Assembly (NCBI GenBank): GCA_026416775.1 | Contig: JAOAEN010000070.1 | Span: 1-6,956, forward strand | From: Dehalococcoidales bacterium | Lineage (GTDB): Bacteria; Chloroflexota; Dehalococcoidia; Dehalococcoidales; RBG-16-60-22 | DNA: 6,956 nucleotides | Direction: 5' to 3' | In this document: positions 1-5,867 of the stretch, one piece after another | How the letters are laid out: the number at the start of each line of letters is the position of its first letter | Numbering within the stretch: position 1 is the first letter of the stretch | Translations under genes and position numbers: made by a program | Notes under the pieces: model-generated | Told to the model about the DNA's origin: nothing | Seen by the model: only the letters and a program-made list of their open reading frames with translations | Databases searched by the model: none

Positions 1-1
1 A

Positions 2-433
2 CAGTACAAGCCGGTGGAAAAATACCGCACCGAAGGGGCAAAAGTACTGCTCATGACCATGGGCAGCCTCGGGGAGACAGCCTCGGTTGCCATTGATGAA
101 CTTCGTGAGGAAGGGATGGACGTGGGACAGATACGCCTCCGGCTCTGGCGTCCCTTCCCGTTTGAGGAATTCCGCGAGGCGGTAAAGGACGCGGATGTCC
201 TCATCGTGACCGACCGGGCAATCTCCTTTGGCGGTCCGGGTGGCCCCGTGGCATCAGAGGTGAAATCCGCCCTCTACAACCTAGAAAAACGTCCTAAGGT
301 GGTGAGCTTTGTCATCAGTCTCGGCGGGCGTGATACCACCGTTACCGGTTTCAAGGAAATCATCCGTAAGGGGATCGAGATCGCCCGGAAGGGGAGCAAG
401 AACGAGTACGAGATCTACGGGGTGAGGGAATAA
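2..433 (+). CDS. porA: Pyruvate:ferredoxin oxidoreductase alpha subunit (PorA), 3' part
   Basis: This is the last 143 codons of a gene whose start lies left of the window; the reading frame is already open at base 2. The alpha subunit of multi-subunit 2-oxoacid:ferredoxin oxidoreductases works with the beta subunit to convert pyruvate and CoA to acetyl-CoA, CO2 and reduced ferredoxin in the cytoplasm. The visible part matches the C-terminal transketolase-like domain: a Rossmann-like stretch ([17 protein letters not shown]), the [11 protein letters not shown] segment, [17 protein letters not shown], and near the end ISLGGRDTT, which corresponds to the GLGGRDVT-type motif typical of PorA. Stop TAA is at 431-433 and porB starts 2 bases later, so the two are almost certainly co-translated. 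A 2-ketoisovalerate or 2-oxoglutarate substrate cannot be excluded from this fragment; pyruvate is favoured by family resemblance. The gamma and delta (ferredoxin) subunits are not in view and would be expected upstream. Confidence 0.92.
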   Translation, partial: QYKPVEKYRTEGAKVLLMTMGSLGETASVAIDELREEGMDVGQIRLRLWRPFPFEEFREAVKDADVLIVTDRAISFGGPGGPVASEVKSALYNLEKRPKVVSFVISLGGRDTTVTGFKEIIRKGIEIARKGSKNEYEIYGVRE

Positions 434-435
434 TA

Positions 436-1416
436 ATGGAAAGATACGCAGTATATGTTCCCCGACTCATTAAGAAACGGGAAAACTTTGCGCCGGGGCA
501 CCGGGCCTGCATCGGGTGCGGGGAAGCCCTCGCGGTGCGTCTGGCTTTCAAGGCGCTGGACAACAATGTCATTGTCGCCAATGCCACCGGGTGCATGGAA
601 ATCGTGGCCTCGCAGCTACCCTATACAAGCTGGCAAGTCCCCTGGATACACACCCTCTTTGAGAACACGGCAGCGGTGGCTTCAGGCATTGAGGCCGCCT
701 ACAAGGCAATGCGCCGCAAGGGTGTGAAACTTCCGGAGAACACCAAAGTGGTAGCCATTGCCGGCGACGGTGGCACCAGCGATATCGGTCTTCAGGCGCT
801 TTCCGGGGCACTGGAGAGAGGACACGATTTCACCTACATCTGCTTTGACAACGAGGCATACATGAACACCGGTATCCAGCGCTCCTCGGCAACGCCCTTT
901 GGAGCGGTGACCACAACTTCGCCGGCGGGGAAAAAGAGCATCGGGCAGGTGACCTGGAAAAAGAACATGGCGGAGATCGCCGTGGCACACAATATTCCCT
1001 ATGTTGCCACCGCCACCCACGGCTATCCGTTCGACCTCATGGAAAAGGTGCGCAAGGCGGTGAACACGCCCGGTCCCGCCTACATTCACGTGCTTTCCGT
1101 CTGCCCCACCGGCTGGCGCAGCGCGACCGATACCATCAACCAACTATCGCGCCTTGCGGTGCAGACCGGTATGTTCCCTCTTTACGAGGTTGAAAACGGC
1201 ATCTACAAGCTGAGTCTGGACCTGCCCAAGCTGAGACCGGTCACCGATTATCTGAAGGTGCAGGGCAGATTCCGCCACCTGAGTGACGGCGTGATTGCCC
1301 AGATACAGGAACGCGTGGAGCTGGAATACCAGAAACTACTGGAGAAGGTAAAATATGGCAGTCAGAGAGTTCAGAGAAAAGACAAGACAGGTGCTGAAAA
1401 AGTACCAACAGGATAA
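436..1416 (+). CDS. porB: Pyruvate:ferredoxin oxidoreductase beta subunit (PorB)
   Basis: This is a complete 326-residue thiamine-diphosphate-binding subunit, usual length for PorB. The ThDP/Mg site is clear: GDGG at residues 110-113, followed by N139 and NTG 144-146 (the GDG...N motif). Four cysteines sit where PorB ligates its proximal [4Fe-4S] cluster: C25 and C28 (CIGC), C53 (ATGCME) and C223 (SVCPTGW). With PorA it forms the decarboxylating core that passes electrons from the hydroxyethyl-ThDP intermediate to Fe-S clusters. The ATG at 436 follows the porA stop by 2 bases and lies downstream of a GAGG-containing stretch. The 3' end is unusual: the last ~20 codons (1355-1416) overlap the start of the nuoE-like gene in another frame, giving a basic tail after EKVKYG that I do not recognise as part of the family. 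The substrate could be another 2-oxoacid, but family resemblance favours pyruvate. Confidence 0.95.
   Translation: MERYAVYVPRLIKKRENFAPGHRACIGCGEALAVRLAFKALDNNVIVANATGCMEIVASQLPYTSWQVPWIHTLFENTAAVASGIEAAYKAMRRKGVKLPENTKVVAIAGDGGTSDIGLQALSGALERGHDFTYICFDNEAYMNTGIQRSSATPFGAVTTTSPAGKKSIGQVTWKKNMAEIAVAHNIPYVATATHGYPFDLMEKVRKAVNTPGPAYIHVLSVCPTGWRSATDTINQLSRLAVQTGMFPLYEVENGIYKLSLDLPKLRPVTDYLKVQGRFRHLSDGVIAQIQERVELEYQKLLEKVKYGSQRVQRKDKTGAEKVPTG
1341..1348 (+). promoter_or_regulatory. Ribosome binding site of the nuoE-like gene, inside porB
   Basis: GGAGAAGG lies 6 bases before ATG 1355, inside the porB coding region. It fixes the nuoE-like start at 1355 and so establishes that the gene overlaps the end of porB by 62 bases. 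The next in-frame start candidate, GTG 1391, has a weaker upstream sequence. Confidence 0.75.
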
Positions 1417-1819
1417 ATCAGCCCTGATTGATATCCTGCATGATACGCAGGCAGCCATCGGGTATCTTCCCCGGGAGGCACTGGAGGAAATTGCCCGCGG
1501 TCTTGGCATTCCCTTAAGCCAGGTCTACAGCGTGGTAACATTCTTTAAGGCATTCAGCCTCGAGCCAAGAGGGCGACATCTGATTCAGGTATGCATGGGT
1601 ACCGCCTGCCATGTCCGCGGCGCGGACAAGGTGCTTGCCCAGATAGAAAAGGAACTGGGTGTCAAGGCCGGTGCGAATACTGCCGATTTGAGGTTCACGC
1701 TCCAGACCGTCAACTGCGTTGGCTCCTGCGCTCTGGGACCGGTGGTCATCGTTGACCAGGACTATTACGGTGAGATGGCCCCGGAGAAGGTTAGCGGGAT
1801 GCTTGGAAACTATTCTTAG
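1355..1819 (+). CDS. nuoE: NuoE/HndA-like [2Fe-2S] thioredoxin-fold subunit
   Basis: This 154-residue protein is the complex I 24-kDa (NuoE) type subunit, the length usual for NuoE, HndA and HydC proteins. It has an N-terminal helical segment ([20 protein letters not shown], about residues 24-43) leading into [13 protein letters not shown], then a thioredoxin-like [2Fe-2S] domain with ligands C80 and C85 (C-x4-C) and C121 and C125 (C-x3-C). In diaphorase modules it sits beside the FMN-carrying NuoF-type subunit. The start is ATG 1355 with a strong GGAGAAGG site; this overlaps the end of porB by 62 bases, so translation of the two is probably coupled. The nuoF-like gene follows after 18 bases. 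NuoE-like proteins occur in respiratory complex I, NAD-linked hydrogenases and formate dehydrogenases. Here the only catalytic neighbours in view are PorA and PorB, so I infer an NAD(P)H-ferredoxin/Por diaphorase role. Confidence 0.93.
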   Translation: MAVREFREKTRQVLKKYQQDKSALIDILHDTQAAIGYLPREALEEIARGLGIPLSQVYSVVTFFKAFSLEPRGRHLIQVCMGTACHVRGADKVLAQIEKELGVKAGANTADLRFTLQTVNCVGSCALGPVVIVDQDYYGEMAPEKVSGMLGNYS

Positions 1820-1837
1820 CAAGCGGAGAGAACGCCC

Positions 1838-3532
1838 GTGACAAAGCTAAAATCGGTCAAGGAACTAGAAGCCTTAAGACAGTCAATCATCAGCCGCCGG
1901 GACGCAGCCCAGACCGTCATCAGCGTCTGCGGCGGGACGGGATGCCACAGCCACGGCTGCCAGCGCGTTGTCGCTGCGTTCCGTGAAGAGCTGGAAAAGC
2001 AGAACCTCGGAGATAAGGTAAGCCTCAAGATAAGCGGCTGCCATGGCTTCTGCGAGCGGGGACCGCTTGTGGTCATCAGACCGCATGATATCCTTTACCA
2101 GCGCGTCCGGGACAAGGACGTGCCGGAGATCGTCACGCAGACTGTTGTCAAGGGCAACCGCGTGGACAGGCTGCTCTACACGGATCGGGTGACCGGACAG
2201 AAGATTGCAAACGAAACCGAGGTCCCGTTCTACAAGCTGCAGTCGCGGCTTATCTTCGGTAGCAACGGGTTCATTGACCCGACTTCAATTGAGGATTACA
2301 TCGCCATAGGCGGTTACACGGCTCTTCCCCGAGCCTTCAAGATGAAACCCGAGGAAATCATTGCCGAAATCAAGAAATCGGGGCTGCGGGGGAGAGGCGG
2401 CGCCGGCTTCCCCACCGGGCTCAAGTGGGAAAGCACACGGAATGCCCCCGGCAAGCCAAAATACGTCATCTGCAATGCCGATGAGGGAGACCCGGGGGCT
2501 TTCATGGATCGCAGCCTTGTGGAAGGTAACCCCCACAGCGTGCTTGAGGGGATGATCATCGGTGCCTATGCCATCGGCAGCCATGAAGGCTTTATCTACA
2601 TCCGCAACGAGTACCCGCTTGCCGTGAAGCACATGCGCATTGCCATCGAGCAGGCGGAAAAATACGGGCTGCTCGGCGAGAACATCCTCGGCTCAGGCTT
2701 CAGCTTCTCGGTAAAGATCAAGCGCGGTGGCGGCGCTTTTGTCTGCGGGGAGTCCACAGCACTTATGGCATCCCTTGAAGGTAAGGTCGGGGAACCCAGG
2801 GCAAAATATATCCACACCTCGGAGCAGGGGCTGTGGGGCAAGCCGAGCAACCTCAACAACGTGGAGACATGGGCCAACGTGCCCCTGATCATCAACAAAG
2901 GTGCCGACTGGTACGCCAAGATCGGCACCGAGGGGAGCAAGGGTACCAAGATCTTTGCCCTCGTGGGGAACATCACCAATACCGGGCTTGTCGAGGTGCC
3001 CATGGGTACCACCCTGAGAAAGATCATCTTTGAAATCGGCGGTGGCATTCCCAAGGGGCGGAAGTTCAAGGCAGTGCAGACCGGTGGCCCTTCGGGCGGC
3101 GTCATCCCGGAAGGCCTGCTTGACCTGCCCGTTGATTTCGATGAGCTTACCAAAGTCGGGTCAATGATGGGCTCGGGCGGGATGATCGTCATGGACGAAA
3201 AGACCTGCATGGTTGACATCGCCCGCTACTATATCGGCTTTCTTGAGGAAGAATCATGCGGGAAGTGCGTGCCCTGCCGTGAAGGCTTAAGACAGATGAA
3301 ATACATCCTTGACCGCATCGTGGCGGGGCAGGGCAGGGAAGAGGACATCACACTCCTTGAGGAGCTTTCGGCAACGCTGGTGGATGCCTCACTCTGCCAG
3401 CTCGGTGCCACGGCACCCAACCCCGTGATGAGCACGCTCAAATATTTCAGGGATGAGTATCTCGCCCACATCACTGAAAAAAGATGCCCTGCCGGTGTTT
3501 GCAAGTTTGCGGCAGTGGAAACGAAGAGCTAG
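1838..3532 (+). CDS. nuoF: NuoF/HndC-like NAD(P)H- and FMN-binding Fe-S subunit
   Basis: This 564-residue flavoprotein carries the NAD(P)H-reacting site of a diaphorase module. Domains in order: an N-terminal thioredoxin-like [2Fe-2S] domain (about 1-115) with C31, C36, C68 and C72; the NuoF FMN/NADH core with [10 protein letters not shown] (185-194), [10 protein letters not shown] (213-222) and [10 protein letters not shown] (297-306); an SLBB-like segment around 370-440; and the C-terminal [4Fe-4S] (N3-type) domain with ESCGKCVPC (C474, C477, C480) and C520. The N-terminal extension is typical of HndC/HydB/HoxF-related subunits rather than plain complex I NuoF. The protein stops soon after CPAGVC (C550, C555), where many HydB/HndC proteins continue into a two-[4Fe-4S] ferredoxin domain; that domain is absent. 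The start is GTG at 1838, with GGAG at 1825-1828. The gene lies 18 bases after nuoE and 14 before the next gene. Whether it uses NAD or NADP cannot be told by eye. Confidence 0.95.
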   Translation: MTKLKSVKELEALRQSIISRRDAAQTVISVCGGTGCHSHGCQRVVAAFREELEKQNLGDKVSLKISGCHGFCERGPLVVIRPHDILYQRVRDKDVPEIVTQTVVKGNRVDRLLYTDRVTGQKIANETEVPFYKLQSRLIFGSNGFIDPTSIEDYIAIGGYTALPRAFKMKPEEIIAEIKKSGLRGRGGAGFPTGLKWESTRNAPGKPKYVICNADEGDPGAFMDRSLVEGNPHSVLEGMIIGAYAIGSHEGFIYIRNEYPLAVKHMRIAIEQAEKYGLLGENILGSGFSFSVKIKRGGGAFVCGESTALMASLEGKVGEPRAKYIHTSEQGLWGKPSNLNNVETWANVPLIINKGADWYAKIGTEGSKGTKIFALVGNITNTGLVEVPMGTTLRKIIFEIGGGIPKGRKFKAVQTGGPSGGVIPEGLLDLPVDFDELTKVGSMMGSGGMIVMDEKTCMVDIARYYIGFLEEESCGKCVPCREGLRQMKYILDRIVAGQGREEDITLLEELSATLVDASLCQLGATAPNPVMSTLKYFRDEYLAHITEKRCPAGVCKFAAVETKS

Positions 3533-3546
3533 TTAAGGAAAATACT

Positions 3547-4275
3547 ATGGTGAACTTAACGATAAACGGAAGAAAAATCCAGGCTGATGCGGGTAGTACC
3601 ATACTTCATGCCGCCCGTGACCACAACATCTACATCCCCACCCTCTGCGAGAACGAGGCTGTCTCCCCCTATGGTGCCTGCCGGCTCTGCCTTGTGGAGA
3701 TCAGGACAGCAAAAGGCAGGGAGAGGCTAGTTACATCATGTATCTACCAGGTAGAGGAGGGGTTAAACGTTCAGACGGATACCCCCAGGCTCAGGAAGAT
3801 ACGACAGATGCTCCTTGAGCTGCTGCTTGCTCGTTGCCCCGATTCCGAAGTCATCCGCAATATGGCAAGGCAGTTCGGGGTGGAAAAGACACGTTTCGTG
3901 GAGCAGAGCGGTAACGGCAAGTGCATTCTCTGTGCCAACTGTGCCCGCACCTGCAGCGAGGTGGTGGGAGTGGCGGCAATCAGCCTTGCCAAACGCAGGG
4001 GTTTTCGGGGGCTCACCACACCGTTCGGGGAAAACTTCTCCGAGGCATGTATCGGCTGCGGCTCCTGCGCCTATAGCTGCCCGACCGATGCGATCACGGT
4101 CAAGGACATCCGCGGCAGGAGAATCATCAAATGGCCACATCAGGAGATGCAGTTCCCCATGAGGAAATGCGCTGTCTGCGGGCAGTACTGGGCACCAGAA
4201 AAGCAAATAAGATACATTGCCAAGGTCTCCGGCACCCCATTAAGCGACTACGAGAAGTGCCCTGATTGCCGTTAA
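3547..4275 (+). CDS. HoxU/NuoG-N-terminal-like ferredoxin subunit, 242 aa
   Basis: This is an electron-wiring subunit made of Fe-S domains only. Residues 1-78 form a plant-type [2Fe-2S] ferredoxin domain (C34, C45, C48, C65). A helical linker (about 80-118) follows, then two [4Fe-4S] motifs, C126-x2-C-x2-C-x3-C136 and C168-x2-C-x2-C-x3-C178 (CIGCGSCAYSCP). The C-terminus carries a CxxC pair (C208/C211) and a second pair (C238/C241) resembling a zinc ribbon or rubredoxin-like knuckle. It resembles HoxU and the N-terminal third of NuoG and HndD, but it ends before any H-cluster or molybdopterin catalytic domain and lacks the His-Cys cluster motif of complex I NuoG (no HxxxCxxC). The ATG at 3547 is chosen because AAGGA (3535-3539) lies 7 bases upstream and the ferredoxin fold begins immediately; a longer frame back to 3484 would overlap nuoF. 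It is probably the bridge between NuoEF and ferredoxin or Por. Confidence 0.9.
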   Translation: MVNLTINGRKIQADAGSTILHAARDHNIYIPTLCENEAVSPYGACRLCLVEIRTAKGRERLVTSCIYQVEEGLNVQTDTPRLRKIRQMLLELLLARCPDSEVIRNMARQFGVEKTRFVEQSGNGKCILCANCARTCSEVVGVAAISLAKRRGFRGLTTPFGENFSEACIGCGSCAYSCPTDAITVKDIRGRRIIKWPHQEMQFPMRKCAVCGQYWAPEKQIRYIAKVSGTPLSDYEKCPDCR

Positions 4276-4295
4276 GCCAGATCGAACGGAAGACA

Positions 4296-4315
4296 AGGAT
4301 AAATTGGGTTATCCT
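4296..4315. repeat. Short perfect inverted repeat after the operon
   Basis: AGGATAA (4296-4302) and TTATCCT (4309-4315) form a perfect 7-bp stem with a 6-base loop, 20 bases after the stop of the last operon gene. No T-run follows on either strand, so it is at best a weak or factor-dependent terminator or an mRNA 3'-end stabilising hairpin. The rest of 4276-4336 shows nothing I recognise. Confidence 0.4.
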
Positions 4316-4336
4316 CCACCATCCTGAAGGGCCATC

Positions 4337-4365
4337 TTGTCAGGGCATGCTTTCTTGTCTATACT
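4337..4365 (+). promoter_or_regulatory. Sigma-70-type promoter of tRNA-Pro
   Basis: A -35 element TTGTCA (4337-4342) and a -10 element TATACT (4360-4365) are separated by exactly 17 bases; each differs from consensus at one position. Transcription should start near 4372, only about four bases before the mature tRNA 5' end at 4376. The tRNA therefore probably has its own promoter rather than depending on read-through from the upstream operon. Confidence 0.75.
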
Positions 4366-4375
4366 TTTAAGGCAG

Positions 4376-4450
4376 CGGGGTGTGGCGCAGTTGGTTTAGC
4401 GCGCAGCGTTTGGGACGCTGAGGTCGGAGGTTCAAATCCTCTCACCCCGA
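4376..4450 (+). tRNA. tRNA-Pro (anticodon TGG)
   Basis: A full cloverleaf can be drawn. The acceptor stem is CGGGGTG (4376-4382) with CACCCCG (4443-4449), and the discriminator is A4450. The D stem is GCGC (4385-4388) with GCGC (4399-4402). The anticodon stem is CAGCG (4404-4408) with CGCTG (4416-4420), around loop TTTGGGA with anticodon TGG at 4411-4413. The T stem is GGAGG (4426-4430) with CCTCT (4438-4442), one G-T pair, around loop TTCAAAT. The C1-G72 pair is typical of bacterial tRNA-Pro. The 3' CCA is not encoded (TTT follows A4450), so it must be added by CCA-adding enzyme. The last nine bases are shared with the 3' end of the convergent glycosyltransferase gene. Confidence 0.97.
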
Positions 4451-5653
4451 TTTCTTCTTTCCTGCGGCAATCACTTCCTTCAGGATATTTTCAAATTCAT
4501 CGGCAACATTCTGCCAGCGGTTTCTCATGGCAAATTTTCTGGCTTTCGCACCAAGATCTTCAAGGGCCCCGCCCCGGACAAGTTCAAGTGCCCTGGTAAG
4601 CACCTCCTTCGGACGGCTGACATAGACGATGCCGTTATCCGTACCGAATTCCCTGAGCACACCAGGCAGTCTCGTGGCGATCACCGGTTTTCCCATCGCC
4701 ATATATTCATAGAGCTTGATCGGGACGATGTCCTGCATGATTTTCTCATCGGGATAGGCAGGAAGCAGGCAGATATCGGCGGCAGAAATCAACGACGGTA
4801 TTTCGTGATAATCCTTCCTGCCGGTGAGAATGAGCCTCTCCCCGAGATGGAGATCATTACGGATTTTCTCCAGCTCGCCGTAGAGATCGCCCTCACCCAC
4901 AACGAGCAGCCTGACTTCGGTATGATGAAGACGGGCAAGTTCCTGGGCCACTTCCTTTAGCCCGGAAAAGCGGTACAGCCAGCCCATGAAAAAAAGAACG
5001 GTATCACCAAGGGGAATCCCGTACTGCCGTCGGATAGCATTCCTATCGGCCACCGCCGGGTTAAAGATAGTATCGTCGATACCTGCCCGCACCGTGCGGG
5101 TACGCGCCGGGTCCGCCCCAATGCCGACGACAAGGTCTTTCAGCGCCTCATTGATGACCAGGACCATGTCGGAGCGGCGCAGTACCGCCTTTTCAATCAT
5201 TAAGCCGAGCGGCTGGAACGCCTTCTGCGGGATCAGACGGTGCAGCACATCTATCCAGTAGTAAATAAAGGGTAGCCCGTATCTCCGTGCGGCAAGCAGC
5301 GCCGAGAGGCTATTTACGATACCAAACCCGATGATAACGTCAGGGCTGAATTCCTGCACCTGACGCTCAATTTCCCCGCGGTGTGTCAGGGCAGTCGACA
5401 GATACTCAAGGTAAGGCAGCCTGACCATGCCGGGACGGACGACCGTCACCCGGGCACCGGAATATATCTTAGCAACGTTTTCAAAGACCTGCCTTCGGGC
5501 GAATAATTTGCCATTCCGGTTCTTCCTCCAGAGGAGTTCATAGTCAATCGCCCGGACCTCATGCCCGCGCAGTGACATGAGCTCGGCAAGATGGTGCTGC
5601 TGGGCCGGATTACGCCTGAGCCAGTCGGTTTCCTGTGTGATGAGTATTCTCAT
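4442..5653 (-). CDS. GT4-family glycosyltransferase
   Basis: This 403-residue cytoplasmic GT-B-fold enzyme probably transfers a sugar from a nucleotide-sugar donor. The N-terminal acceptor half starts MRILITQETDWLRRNPAQQHH, with a GHEV motif near residue 30. The C-terminal donor half has VRAGID (188-193), FFMGWLYRFSGLKE (221-234), VVGEGD (251-256), TGRKDYHEIPSLISAADI (277-294) and DIVPIKLYEYMAMGKPVIA (308-326). The last contains the GT4 EX7E motif as D308-x7-E316, with Asp for the first Glu. No signal peptide or membrane segment is evident. The start is ATG 5653 downstream of a good promoter, although no strong Shine-Dalgarno site precedes it. No polysaccharide-cluster genes are nearby, so substrate and pathway are unknown. 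The last two codons and stop lie in the 3' end of tRNA-Pro on the opposite strand. Confidence 0.9.
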   Translation of the reverse strand: MRILITQETDWLRRNPAQQHHLAELMSLRGHEVRAIDYELLWRKNRNGKLFARRQVFENVAKIYSGARVTVVRPGMVRLPYLEYLSTALTHRGEIERQVQEFSPDVIIGFGIVNSLSALLAARRYGLPFIYYWIDVLHRLIPQKAFQPLGLMIEKAVLRRSDMVLVINEALKDLVVGIGADPARTRTVRAGIDDTIFNPAVADRNAIRRQYGIPLGDTVLFFMGWLYRFSGLKEVAQELARLHHTEVRLLVVGEGDLYGELEKIRNDLHLGERLILTGRKDYHEIPSLISAADICLLPAYPDEKIMQDIVPIKLYEYMAMGKPVIATRLPGVLREFGTDNGIVYVSRPKEVLTRALELVRGGALEDLGAKARKFAMRNRWQNVADEFENILKEVIAAGKKKSG

Positions 5654-5686
5654 CTGGCAAAGACCCGTGTTTTTCCGGCTTCATCC

Positions 5687-5715
5687 ATTATAGGATGCTG
5701 ACTCACCGGTAGCAA
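5687..5715 (-). promoter_or_regulatory. Promoter of the glycosyltransferase gene
   Basis: Read on the - strand, TTGCTA (5715-5710) and a perfect TATAAT (5692-5687) are separated by 17 bases. The predicted start is near 5680, giving a leader of about 27 bases before ATG 5653. The leader has no strong Shine-Dalgarno sequence. Confidence 0.7.
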
Positions 5716-5756
5716 GATAGAGCAAAACTACGAGCTACTATGCGAGTCATCTTGAA

Positions 5757-5786
5757 TTGACAGGAGAAACGGCTCCAACCTATAAT
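5757..5786 (+). promoter_or_regulatory. Consensus sigma-70 promoter of the glutamate-synthase-like gene
   Basis: A perfect TTGACA (5757-5762) and a perfect TATAAT (5781-5786) are separated by 18 bases. Transcription should start near 5792-5793, leaving a leader of about 75 bases before ATG 5868. Such a strong unaided promoter, followed at once by a palindrome, is typical of a gene controlled by repression or by its leader RNA. Confidence 0.8.
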
Positions 5787-5794
5787 ATCAACTG

Positions 5795-5807
5795 TATGCC
5801 GGGCATA
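5795..5807. promoter_or_regulatory. Candidate operator palindrome at the transcription start
   Basis: TATGCC-G-GGCATA is a perfect 6-bp inverted repeat around one base, lying at about +2 to +15 of the predicted transcript. The half-site recurs as GTATGCC at 5823-5829, matching 5794-5800, 29 bases downstream. The position suits a repressor that blocks initiation. The regulator is unknown and no regulator gene is in view. Confidence 0.45.
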
Positions 5808-5831
5808 TGGTAATCGGTTGCCGTATGCCTG
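5800..5831 (+). promoter_or_regulatory. Potential leader RNA hairpin before the glutamate-synthase-like gene
   Basis: In the predicted leader, GGCATATGG (5802-5810) pairs with CCGTATGCC (5821-5829) with a single G-U pair. C5800-G5831 and G5801-U5830 extend it to an 11-bp stem with a 10-base loop. It lies about 20 bases before the ribosome binding site. No U-run follows, so it is not an ordinary intrinsic terminator; it may protect or regulate the mRNA, or be a by-product of the DNA operator repeats. Confidence 0.45.
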
Positions 5832-5851
5832 TAAATTTCCTATAAATTAGT

Positions 5852-5856
5852 GGAGG
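5852..5856 (+). promoter_or_regulatory. Ribosome binding site of the glutamate-synthase-like gene
   Basis: GGAGG lies 11 bases before ATG 5868, followed by an A-rich spacer. It supports the chosen start. Confidence 0.75.
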
Positions 5857-5867
5857 AAGAAAAAATA

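Noticed and set aside
682..1143. 153-codon open frame on the - strand inside porB
   Set aside because: It lies antisense to a gene with intact ThDP and Fe-S motifs, and its His/Gly/Arg-rich translation matches no family I know.
1391..1393. GTG 1391 as the start of the nuoE-like gene, shortening the overlap with porB
   Set aside because: ATG 1355 has a far better ribosome binding site, and the extra 12 residues fit the usual NuoE N-terminus.
2596..3219. 207-codon open frame on the - strand inside the nuoF-like gene
   Set aside because: It is a shadow of the strongly conserved FMN/NADH domain; it has a low-complexity Ser/Pro-rich translation and no ribosome binding site that I could see.
3484..3546. 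Upstream start for the HoxU-like gene
   Set aside because: It would overlap the nuoF coding region by 49 bases and add 21 residues before the ferredoxin fold, whereas ATG 3547 has a well-spaced AAGGA.
3547..4275. Truncated [FeFe]-hydrogenase (HndD/HydA) pseudogene
   Set aside because: The protein ends with its own CxxC tail and a clean stop, and no H-cluster motif remnants appear in the following 100 bases before the tRNA, so it looks like a complete short HoxU-like protein.
4296..4315. Intrinsic terminator after the operon
   Set aside because: The 7-bp stem is mostly A/T and neither strand has a following T-run, so I list it only as an inverted repeat.
5818..5846. Second + strand promoter, TTGCCG-N17-TATAAA
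   Set aside because: Transcription from it would start near 5853, inside the GGAGG ribosome binding site, making it a poor promoter for this gene; the upstream consensus promoter is much stronger.
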